A stretch of DNA of 64,000 nucleotides from contig NC_037254.1 in assembly GCF_000002425.4 (NCBI RefSeq), positions 17,546,905-17,610,904 of the forward strand, read 5' to 3'. The position numbers and the translations under genes were made by a program. Shown in pieces: positions 11,209 through 21,828 of this stretch (positions within the stretch are counted from its first letter, which is position 1; the number at the start of each line of letters is the position of its first letter). This stretch comes from Physcomitrium patens (Eukaryota > Streptophyta > Bryopsida > Funariales > Funariaceae). The notes under the pieces were generated by a model. The model saw nothing but the letters and a program-made list of their open reading frames with translations. It had not been told where the DNA came from and did not search any database.

Positions 11209-14200
11209 GTTTAATAAGAGTAGTAACTTACTATTTTTATCTTGTTTTCAAAGTGAGTGGATTACTCCATTCCTATTGTTGTATTTTAAAGGTTGCAGAC
11301 TACCTACCTACAAACAAACAATCTTCCTTTTTAATACTAATTTTTTCCTAAAAAAGAGTGAATTATCCTTCTTTGTAGAAATTTTCATTTGATAATAGAA
11401 ATTATGGATTATCCTCGTCTAATTTAATTTTTTAAATTTGTTTGAATTTTTTATAGAAGAAAAGATTATAGATACTATTCTTAACAAAAGTAAGAATAGC
11501 TTTGCAACTACTGTAGCTCTTCATGAGCTTGTCAATATTTTGAGAATAGAAATCTCATGTATTTCTAATATTGAATCATAGAGATTCTTTTCCTACACAT
11601 ATAGAAAAAGTTTAGAATTTGTGTCAAAAAATTGTATAATTGAAGGAAGCAAGTAAATTGATTTCACAACCAAATTCAAGGAGTTTTGCTTCTATAAGTA
11701 TGATAAAGACAAGGATTAATATGCTTAAGAAGTTTGATGGAATAAGATCAAAATTTCAAAGATTTCTATAGTTAGTCAAGTTCTATCTAAGGTTGTATGC
11801 CTTCTAATATCCTAATGGATTTATTCAAGTTGGATTCATAAGCATACTTTTATTAAAAAGTGATCTCTCTTGATTTGCATCTTTAATGAATTTTTTTTTG
11901 CGATTCTTTTATAATTTGAATTCAATTCTAGAAGTTTTTATGGCTATATTTAAAAAAAGTGATTGCAAAAATTAATAGAAATTAAGCTTTTATTTTTACA
12001 ATAAGGATCATAATCATCTACCATACATATTGCTAAATTCCACAACCTTGCTTGCAATGTGGATTAGAATGACAAAGCCCTTATCAATCAATTTTGATAT
12101 GGATTAAAGGATAATGTCAAATATTTGTTATTGACAATGCCAAAAGCAAAATCTTTGGAATAATTTATTGCTCAAGCAATTGTATGCAACAATTGATTAT
12201 TTAAAAGATGTCAAGAATAAAGTTTTGGTTGTAAAGGAATAAATCAAATAATGACAAAAACTCCCAAGTTTTAAAAACTTATTCATCAAGGCTAGAATCA
12301 ATGCAAATTAATAAGATATGTTTTAAATCCTTCATGGAGCAAGAAAAGACTCAACAATGCCCTTCACCTTGTTTTCCAATAGAAGTTTATTTAGGACCAA
12401 AAAATCACAAAGCCTTGTAAGCTTTGTAAGATTCAAGAGCCTTGGTATGTTTTATAGACAAAGATTCTGTCAAAAAACAAGAGATATTGTTAGTTAAGAA
12501 AACTAAACTTGTATATATAGAAGTCATAGATGATCATTTGTTATCTTTTGGAGATGTTATATATGAGATAATTCATTTAGATATAAAGGTAATAATAATA
12601 TAGTATTATTTAATGTAATAAAATCTTTGTCCAATTCAATTATTTTATGATTATCTTGGTTAAAAAAGTATAATCTTCAAATAAATTAGATTTCTTATAA
12701 CCTTAATTTTTTTGATAGTTTAATCTAAAATTTCATTAGTCAAGTAAAAATATATTAGTCTAGTACATCCAAACCCTTACTAGTACGTACAATAGCTTTC
12801 ATGCATATTGCAAGAGAAGGGTTATCTTTTGTTCTATATATCATGCCTATTTTCGATAGCAAGAAGACATCGAGTACTATTCCAAGTTAGTATCAGGATT
12901 TTTAATATCAAGATATTTTTGAAAAAAAGAATATAAATATTCTTCCAAAGCATCTTTTTTATGATTTATTTATTGATCTTCATAAAAGAATTCAACCACC
13001 ATTTGGATCAATCTATAGGCTATCATGAAATCAGTTGGCTGCACTCAAAGAATACATTGATGAGAACTTGGTTAAAAAATTTATATGCCATTCTAAATCT
13101 CCAACTAAGCCTCATATTTTATTTGTGAAGAAAAAAGATAAATCTCTATGGATGTGTATAGACTATCAAAGACTTAATAAAATTACCATCAAGAACATGT
13201 ATCCTCTATTTTTGATTTTAAGACTTTTAATCAATTCAATCAAGTAAAGGTCTACTGAACAATAGATCTAGAAAAAGCATATAATTTGATATGCATTAAA
13301 GAAGGAGATGAATAGAAAATTGTGTTTTGAATCAAGTATGGATATTTTGATTATAATATCATGTCTTTTGAACTTACAAATATATCAACTAATTTTGAGC
13401 ATCTAATGAATGATGTCTTTTGTAAGTTTCTTAATGATTTTGTCATTTGTTATTTAGATAATATCTTAATCTACTCTTAAAATATAGAAGAGCATAAAGT
13501 TCATGTTCATCATGTATTACAAAAACTTAGAGATGCAGGATTATATGTCAAGTTAGAAAGGTATGTATTCTATACTACTCAAGTTGATTTCTTAGGATAC
13601 ATTCTTTCTAAGAAAAGGCTAATGATGGATTTAAAGAAGGTCTAGATTATCTTTGATTGGAAGATTTTAAGAATAGTAAAAAATGTGTAATATTTTTTAG
13701 ACTTTGTCAATTACTATCGGATCTTCATTAAGATTTTTTTTTCAAATTATTGAGCCCTACTTACACATTTGACTTGTAAAGACAAACTTGACTGGTGTAA
13801 AGAAGTTAAAGCATCATTTGATGCTTTAAAAAATAAATTTATTTTTACATCAATCTTAAATTGTGTTGACTTCTCCAAGGTATTTTTTATAAAAAATAAT
13901 GCATCAAACTTTGCTTTGGGTGTAATATTATTATAAATGGAAGTAGATGATAAATTCCATTCAGTAGCTTTTTATTCTAGAATTTTTTTAGTAGTCAAGC
14001 TTAATTATAAGATCTACAACAAAGAGCTCCTTGCAATTGTGGATTCATTTCAAGAATGGCATCATTATTTAGAAGGCATCTCAAGTCCAATCACCATATA
14101 TACAAATCATAAGAACCTCAAGTACTTCATTTTGGCATGTATTTTAAATTATTATCAAGCTTGTTGGAGCATGTCTTTATTAAAATCATTTATCGACCCA

Positions 14201-15780
14201 AAAAATAATAAGATTTATTGGATTCCTTTTTTAGACATTCTTATCTTATACCAAAAGAAGGAGATGCATCTTTTGATCAATAAAGAATAATTCTCTTCAA
14301 GCAAGAGTATTTTTTATCTTTGAGTAATAAAATCAATATTTATTGTTGATTCAACTTTTGTCAAGTAAATTCAATCAAGTATGTCTTTTGATTTTCTTGT
14401 CTATGATATCAAGAATAATTCTTCTAAGTCTCATAATACTTATAAGTTTAAGTTCATAAAAAATCTATTCTATTTTAAGGGATGATTATATATTCCAAGA
14501 AGTGGGGCACAATTACGTATTTTCCAAATTTATCATGACTTTCAACAGCAAGATATTTTGGATATAATAAGACTTTGGAGCTAATATCAAGAGATTTTTG
14601 GTGGCCTCAAATGTGGAAGGCTGTCAAAGACTTTGTACAATCATGTGATATTTATTCAAGATTTAAAATTCTTTGCCATCGACTTTATGGACTTCTTTAG
14701 CCATTATCTATTCCATAACAATCATGGTCTTTTGTTTCTATGAATTTTATCACGGATCTTTCAATGTCAGGTTTATTTGATTCTATATTTATGATAGAAG
14801 ATTATTATACTAAGATGGCACATTTTGTACCATGTACAAAATCTATTACAAGTGAAGAAACAACTAAATTTTTTTTAATAATATCTTTTACTATTACAGA
14901 TTGCCTAAACATATTATATTGAATAGAGAGACTCAATTTATATCAAGATTTTGGAAAATACTGTTTAAGCTTTAAAAATGGATATATAGCTCTCTTTAAC
15001 TTTTTATCCTCAATTTAATGGACAAACAAAAGAAAAAAAATCAAGTTCTGGAGTACTTCTTGAGGTATACCATCAACTATCATCAAGATGATTGTACAAC
15101 TTTTTTACCATTAGTAAAGTTTACATATAGTAATTTGGTATGTTCTTCCACTCAAAAAATACCTTTCTTTATCAATCATGGTTATCATCCATGACTTCAT
15201 ACTTTTGACTTTTCAAAAGTTAATATTCTTGTGGTGGAAGATTTAATAAATCATTTGTTAGAGGTATATGCAACAATAAAAATACAATTAAAGGTAGTTC
15301 AAAAATGACTAAAGATTAATGAAAATGCATATCATAAGAAAGAATTACAATTCAATGTACGTGATAAGATATAGTTACTTTATTGCAATATCAAGACTTC
15401 TAGTCCTTGCAACAAATTAGACTATGGTAAGCTTGGATCTTTTTTTATTAGTGAAGAAGTCAATCTTTTTGCTTATCCATTATATCTACCGGAGTATATG
15501 AAGATCCACTCTATATTTTACATATCTCTTCTTGAGCCATATAAAATAGTGAATATCTCGAGAAGAAAAAAAATGCCATTCTTGCTATAGAAGTAGATAA
15601 TAATCAAAAGTTTGAGGTGGAAGAAGTCTTAGATTCAAGGCAACGCCAAAATAGGTTGGAATATCTTGTTTATTGGTGTGGATATGATATTAATGAATGC
15701 ACATAAGAGCTAGCAAAAAATCTTACAAATACAATAAAGAGAGTTGAGGCTTTTCATTGACAACATCCATCAAAATTAAG
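11209..15780 (+). pseudogene. Chromovirus element 1 gag-pol remnants
   Basis: A gag-like frame begins near 11455 (KIIDTILNKSKNSFATTVAL-type reading, parallel to 49199 in element 2). Reverse transcriptase is visible at 13035-13660: the [19 protein letters not shown] block and YLDNILIYS at 13451, where the catalytic YLDD has become YLDN. RNase H follows (YNKELLAIVDSFQEW near 14020 and TNHKNLKYF near 14104). Integrase is near 14740-14870 (DSIFMIEDYYTKMAHF). A chromodomain lies at about 15615-15760 (YLVYWCGYDINECT, then a stop). Chromodomains of this class are thought to steer integration toward methylated-histone chromatin. Stops and lost catalytic residues show the copy is inactive. Confidence 0.8.
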
Positions 15781-16351
15781 ATAAACAATAACATATCTTT
15801 GTTATAAAAGAAACAAGATCCAAAGAAGATAACATTCTATATTCTATTTTTCTTTGTAGCTTCTACATATTTGTAATGTTAAGAAGATGGAGAATCAAGA
15901 ACTAGTAGATTCAATCCAAGAGCTTTTAGTTGTTGACTTACTAAATGAGAGATTGTAATTGTCACAATCTTCAAGACAATATGATTGAGATGAAGATCCT
16001 TAAAAACAATATGTCCTTCTTCAAATAGATGGCAAGTTACAACGTAATTGATATCACGACCTTGGAAGAGACTTCCAATGTTTGGTAATTTTATTAGAGA
16101 TAGAAACAACTCTTGATGGTGTTTTTAAATGCTTTATTTGAAGGAAGTTAAGAAAGCATCGACAACAATCAAACAACAGGGTAGTCTTTTTGCCTAAGTA
16201 TGAGACACTATCGATGGCTGAGAGGACCTATTAACTATTTTCAAAGAGAACAAAGATCAAAGTATGTGGCAAATATAATTTGTCGCATCTTAGATTTCAT
16301 TAACATATAATGATCACTCCTCGTGAAACTTGTCTATAGAAAAGAAGATAT

Positions 16352-16357
16352 TGTTAT

Positions 16358-16396
<39 letters not shown>

Positions 16397-16906
16397 AGTA
16401 AATACTTATATGATTAGGTAGAAGTATATAAAAGTAGATAAAAATAAATTAATTTTATAATACTTTCTAGAAAAGCTTCCTAAAAGCTTCATAAATGTTG
16501 CTTTAACTTTACATGTATTTGTAATTGATTCATAGGATAGAAACTTAGTCAACAAGTTAACTACGTATTGGCAGCTTGTGGAACAAGCTAACTATGTGGC
16601 GTATATATAGAAAACTTGTCTTACAAATTAAGATATGTATCTTCCAAGTCAACATGTTTTGAAGGTCGTATAAGACATTGCCATGTAGTTTTTAGTTAAG
16701 AATATATATGGAGGCAAGAGTAAAGCCTTCTTCACTTTTGTTAATGCCTTTCTAGTCTTTAGTCTTGTTTCAAGTCTTTTTAGTTTTCTTGTTTTTGGCA
16801 ATAGCCATTCTAGTTCAATATTATATCATTGACTAAATTTCTAGTTCTTTTTAGTGACATAAGAGTATATTGAGGATTTCTTTTTTTGAGATTTATGTCG
16901 TTAAAA
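16352..16906 (+). repeat. Right LTR of chromovirus element 1
   Basis: It starts tgttatgga and passes into a (TA)n run at about 16361-16393, then aligns with the other three LTRs. The last bases (tgtcgttaaaa) correspond to tgtccttgata in element 2. Confidence 0.75.
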
Positions 16907-17250
16907 GATTTAAGTTTTGACTAAGATTTGATTAGGATTTGGTCTAGAATTAGAATTTAGAAATTGATGAAGATTTTGATTAAGATTTGTATAGGATTTG
17001 ATTAAATATGTGATAAAAGATTTTATTAAGATTTGTATAAGATTTGATTAAGTCTAGGATTAGAATTCAAGATTTGCTTAGGATTTCATTAAGATTTATT
17101 TAAGGTTTAATTAGGATTTATTTGAGATTTAATTAAGATTTAGTCAAAATTAAAGTTTTGATTAAAATTTGATTGAAATTGATTTACAATTTGATTAGAA
17201 TTTGTTTAGGATTATATTAGGGTTTAATTAGGATTCAACCAATATATTTA
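16907..17250 (+). repeat. Degenerate TTAGGATT/TTAAGATT array, right part
   Basis: Imperfect units such as gattaggattt, gattaagattt and tttgattaga recur for over 300 bases. This is the continuation of the array at 10540 after the chromovirus insertion. It looks telomere-like at first sight, but the units are irregular. Confidence 0.65.
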
Positions 17251-17473
17251 TTTTTGATATTTCTTTAAGATTTCTTATTATATATTTATTTATGATTCTT
17301 TTATGTTTATTTTGTAAATTCTTGAGACTTCTTTTAGATTTAATGAAAGATTAATTACTATTATTATAATTTAATTGAAGCTTATTTAAGATTCTATTAG
17401 ATTTATTAAGATCATCTTATTGCAAGTTCTATTTTTCCAATACATTCTCTAGAAAACTTCATCTAATACAACA

Positions 17474-18152
17474 AAGTGTCATTCAATCCCCTGCTAGCTT
17501 GGTCTTTACGTTTTACTCTAATGTTCAGAAACCCGTATTTGCCCAAGGTGCTCCTCCTCTTAACAATTCCTTGCATAATACTCATCCATTACCAATCAAC
17601 AAATGTACTCATATCAAAGATGCACCCTATCATGGCTTCAGCAATGGCAATTCGGCAGGTAAAGTCGATTAGTGCCACTCAACCTCTAGGTACATCTTCC
17701 TTTTGTTCTATGGTGCCATCATTTAATGCTCCACGTGCCAAAAAAATTGACAGCCTTGTCGAGCACCAAAGCTGAGTACGTTGCTATGGCAACAACAACA
17801 ACTAAGCTCACGAATTCAAGTTTTGCTCCTCCACGATCTTTACTGCACCAAAACCCTGAAAACTCCAACCCTCCTAAATTGCAACTAGTTTGCAACAACT
17901 AGTCCGCATTAGCATTAGTGGATACTACTCGTTTTCATTTCCATACAAAACACCTCTCTATATGCTACCACTTCATACACCAACTTCCGGCTCAAAACAA
18001 AACAAAGTTGTGCTGCACTGACGCCTTACACACACCATGCTCACCAACATCCTCATGAAATCACTCTATGGGCCGAAGCTAGGCCTGGTTACCAATGCTT
18101 GGCCTATTTGGAAGAGAAATTCCATATTTGAGATACTTTGGTTAAGCGGCCA
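17474..18152 (+). pseudogene. Copia RNase H C-terminus remnant
   Basis: Near 17750 the frame reads LSSTKAEYVAMATTTTK, the copia SSTEAEY RNase H block. Next comes a degraded CDNQSALAL block (a stop replaces Gln) and a TKHLSICYHFIHQL block matching the usual TKHIDIRYHFIRE. It runs into the right LTR at 18153, as expected for the 3' end of a copia polyprotein. It is much less AT-shifted than the 5' half of the same presumed element, which is odd. The upstream frame at 17476-17775 has no recognisable domain. Confidence 0.75.
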
Positions 18153-18318
18153 TGTTAGAAACAGTCACAAACAATTACCAAACATAACGAATTGAATGAG
18201 AGTGAAACATTGCATCAAGGAGGCGCGACCTAATCAGTCGCTCCTCCCTCGACATGGTAAAAGCAATGTACACCCATTTAACAATTAATTAATTATTACA
18301 TTCTATCTAAAACCCTCC
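18153..18318 (+). repeat. Ty1/copia right LTR (~166 bp)
   Basis: Direct-repeat partner of 5951-6121. Both copies share the caaacataacgaa block, the ggcgcgacc...aatca(g)tcgctcctcc block and the tacacccatttaacaatta block. Confidence 0.75.
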
Positions 18319-19420
18319 GATTACTTACTTCTAAAACGTTTCATGATCGGAAGGTTCGTGTTCAAAACAATGTACTACATTAGGCCAATTTCTTCTAGAA
18401 GTCGATCCCAGAAACTACAGCAGGTGAACTCATCATACGGAAACACGAGTAGGAGCACAACGTAAAACTTTTGACCCGTCGCCTCAACGCCTCACTTTTA
18501 TGAAACCGTAGTTCCAACCAAAGAGGTCCAGAGCTATTAAATATTTTACACCACAACCGCGACAGAAGGAAGTATTAAAAATAAATACACGATAAAATTA
18601 AATATTGGAGAAGATACCTCTATGTTACGCCTCCGAAGGCCAGCCACATCAGCAATGTAACAGTATAGCATCGCCGCTATCCTTCACATCCACGGGAGTA
18701 CCAAAACTCACACTCAGATCAAAGTCGTCGTCCCTTTGTCGGCGCTTAACCTTCCTTCACACATCGCTCTCCGGATGCCGGGCCATCTGGTGCAACGAAT
18801 TCACACATGGATCCGTATCCAATACTCTACAGTACGTACTGCAACCTCCTCTTCATCGCAAACTACACGAATACAGCGAATGGGAAGACAGGACTGAACG
18901 GCACACTGGCAATGAAATTCGTGATACGGTCCCCATCGATTTCGACCCTTTGATCAACACTACATGTCTCGAATGCGACCCGCAATTTTCAGCAGCTTCA
19001 CACTCTCACAGCACCGCGATTCAACGGCAAAATCTTTCACAGCTGCAACAGCAGCAGCAGCTCCACAATTCGGCAGCTACAATTCATTCAACACTCTCTC
19101 ACACACGGTCGGGTTAATTTAATCGATGCATCACGTGATGCCAAGCTCGTGGTGCCGTGGAGTATGCCGAAGAGGGATCCCGACGTCGAATGCAGAAAAA
19201 GAAGACGCCGTCAGTTTCCAGACAGACCGACCACCTCGAGTTGAGCCAGGTCACGTTTGTGCCTCACCGGGGTTCACGATTGTTCTTCTCGCTGAGTTGG
19301 ATCCACGTCAGCAAATGCGTGGGAAGGATCATTTCCACGTGGCTGGTACCAGAAAAAAAGCCTCTCTTACTAAACCCTAAACCTAGTTCTATGGATCCAC
19401 ATTCAAGAAATAATTAGGGG
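18319..19420. other. GC-richer island, gene edge without a resolved gene
   Basis: Composition changes from TE-like to gene-like. The longest frame (plus strand, 18605-19117) begins with TTG, has no in-frame ATG and ends in a Gln-rich run, so I do not call it a gene. On the minus strand only very short ATG frames occur. The island ends in a promoter-like G-box cluster (19128-19342). It may be the orphaned 5' end of a gene cut off by the copia insertion. Confidence 0.4.
19128..19342. promoter_or_regulatory. G-box / ACGT-core cluster
   Basis: A perfect 14-base palindrome, gcatcacgtgatgc, lies at 19128-19141. More ACGT cores follow: tcacgtt near 19250, ccacgtca at 19303-19310 and the palindrome ccacgtgg at 19335-19342. 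Such cores are known bZIP and bHLH sites in plants. Which gene, if any, they serve is not clear; the nearest island lies to the left. Confidence 0.5.
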
Positions 19421-20357
19421 TTGTTTGGTTCGTTTTTAACCACTCTTTGAATGGGAGTAGATCTAAGTTTACAGTCTCAATACCCATTGCTTGAAGTTAA
19501 AGAGTGAAGGAACCTTTATAGCTCCTCTAAAGTGGTGGAGAATAAATTACATGGATGAAGATTATGCATTGAAATTACAATTTTGAAGAAATTTCTTCCT
19601 TGTATTTCATATATTTCATATATCACACTATCTTTTAATATTATATTGTATTATAATTATACTTGTGATTATGAATTGTAGTAATTTAATTTAATTTTTG
19701 ATAGTGTAAAGATTAAAATACATGTTAATGCTAATAAAAATATTTGTACAAAATCAATTCAAAAATAAATTAGTTAACTATGTATATATAAGACGAAAAA
19801 TAAGAAATATTTGTAAATTTTTTAATAGAAATATCTTCTTCTAATTCTAAATCAAAATTTGATTTAAACCAAGTTTTATCATTTTTAAATCTCAAAATTT
19901 AAATCTATTTACTTTATGTGCATAGCATGAATCATAATGTAATACTTGATTATAGTTAGAATAAGGTTTTCATATTACTTTTAATCTAAATAGTGTGTCA
20001 AAGTATATAACATTAAATATGAATATAAAGTAGAAATTTCTAAAAATAAATTTAATGAAAGAAAATAGATGCAATATCAAAATTTTATTAGATGTAAATT
20101 ATTAGAATTCTATTTTTAATATAAAAATAATACATTTTCAAAATTTTAATGAAATTTACTTTGATAATCTTTGATAATATAGTTGAATCTTGATTTAATT
20201 GCTAATTTATTCAAATTTAATTTATTTCCTTCTAATTATATTTATTTCTAAGATAATTTCTTAAAAAATAATATTGACAATTTCATGTCATGTACTAGAA
20301 GAAATTATAAAATCAACTCTTTTTATAGTTATTATGCATTAATTTCTTTAGGATTTT

Positions 20358-20395
<38 letters not shown>

Positions 20396-21792
20396 TTTTG
20401 TAAGAGACATTATATAAATCTTGTATTAAATGATACATCTAAAATCACAAAGTCTTCACTTTTGAATTAAAGTTTATAACTCTAAAATTCAAATATCTTA
20501 AATGAGTACATATGATATGAATTTATAATTAATATTAAATTATTAATGAGTAGATTTAGACTTGAGCTTAATAATTGGTTATACAAAATTAAAATAATAT
20601 ACAAATATATAGTAATATCTGATTTCAGACAATATGATTTAGTATGTATTACAACAAATTGAAGTACCAAGTCAATACATTTTACATTGGTTTGAATGTG
20701 ATGATGGATTAAAATGTCTTAAATTATATAATATTAATAAATTTTAAACTAATTCTAATTTATATAATAATTAAATATTTATATTTAAAAAATAAATCTA
20801 ACATTAAATTTGTTTTTAGATAATATTATTAAAAATAAGAGAAAATTACATTGAGGGGCAAATCTATAGAAATAATTACAAAAAGAGGCACAATTTGACA
20901 TTGTTGCTTCTTTTTGTCATTGCATGTATAGCTTGTGAATGTCAAAGATCACCAAATACCAAATTCTTGTTCATCCTAAAGAACTCCATCATGCTTGGCA
21001 TCATCAATTGCAGGTATAGAAATTGTGGTTTTTTTTGTCACATTTTGAGTACCAAGTTTGGTTTTTTACGTTGGTCTTACTGTGATTGTGGAGGCAATGT
21101 TTTTATAGTTGTTTTGCTTATTTTGTTTTAGACAATGGCATTGCAACACCAATGGCTACTATTGTTTCTACATCAATGGATGTGACAACATTAGCATAGA
21201 TCTTAAACAACTTACTTGTAGTGTATAAAACATATATCAATAACTCTATGCTTGGATATAACTTTAGTATACTTGTACGACCATGAAGGTATGGCAAGTG
21301 TAATAACTAGAAATTGCCACAAGAATAGCTACAACCCCTTAGATTGACAATACAAAAAACATGACTATTTTGGCAACTAACACAAAAAAAAAATCATTTA
21401 TTTGCTTGTTCTAACAAGTTCATCCTTCTATTTTGCGACTTTGTGCATTTGAAGTGATTTTAGAGAGAAGATGTGTTGGAATGGTTACATATTCAATATA
21501 TTTATCGTAAAAGGGGCATCTTTTTTTGAACAATCAAAAAAATGACATCAAAAGGTTGCATGTGGTATAAATTAAGGATCTTTAAGTTTGCAACCTTTGA
21601 CATGTTTAAAGTAAGAACTCCAAAGTGCTGAAATATGGTATGACTAAAGGTTAAATTTTGATGTAGAATAACAATAAGATACTCAAATGCAGCAACATGT
21701 ATCTTATGAATATTTGCCATCACAACTACATGGACATCTAGAATCAATGTCTTCACAATTGTCCAGATCTTTCGATTTGATTTGATTTGATT

Positions 21793-21828
<36 letters not shown>

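Larger units (their letters stand above)
10670..16906 (+). mobile_element. Degenerate Ty3/gypsy chromovirus, element 1
   Basis: A ~6.2-kb LTR retrotransposon with LTRs at about 10670-11208 and 16352-16906. A purine-rich stretch (aaaagaagat) lies just before the right LTR. Internal remnants run gag, reverse transcriptase, RNase H, integrase and a chromodomain, the order of Ty3/gypsy chromoviruses. All frames carry many stops. It sits inside the 1.7-kb repeat and so is younger than it. A closely related element lies at 48399-54243. Confidence 0.85.
9549..17473 (+). repeat. 1.7-kb repeat, copy 1, split by the chromovirus
   Basis: The left part (9549-10669) and right part (16907-17473) together give about 1.69 kb and align in order with the inverted copy at 54280-55954 (about 1.68 kb). 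Shared landmarks are the start TGTAG...ATTAGGTGAAAG, a gtcgaaattagac...gtacaaaac block near 9857, attagattaaagcttatgag near 10180, a TTAGGATT-like array, and the end block with ttgcaagttctattttt followed by aatacaaca. The TG start and CA end would suit a solo LTR, but no coding or internal region was found, so the class is open. Confidence 0.65.
5951..18318 (+). mobile_element. Degenerate Ty1/copia retrotransposon, outer layer of a nest
   Basis: Two ~170-bp direct repeats at 5951-6121 and 18153-18318 bracket copia-like coding remnants in the expected order: gag zinc knuckle near 6875-6915, integrase and linker near 8460-8940, then the RNase H C-terminus at 17740-18110. Between the last two lies foreign DNA: a 1.7-kb repeat starting near 9549 and, inside it, a chromovirus. 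Removing the insert leaves about 4.4 kb, close to a normal copia length. The reverse-transcriptase domain is not recognisable and seems deleted. All frames are full of stops and the element is dead. A clear target-site duplication was not found. Confidence 0.7.

Noticed and set aside
15879-16109. 76-codon minus-strand frame inside chromovirus element 1
   Set aside because: It lies in the non-coding stretch between the chromodomain and the right LTR, antisense to the element, with no motif.
16907-17250. Telomere or interstitial telomere array
   Set aside because: Units are irregular and the plant telomere heptamer does not repeat in tandem; the array belongs to the 1.7-kb repeat.
18605-19117. 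170-codon plus-strand open frame
   Set aside because: It begins with TTG, has no in-frame ATG, matches no domain I know and lies in promoter-like GC-rich DNA.
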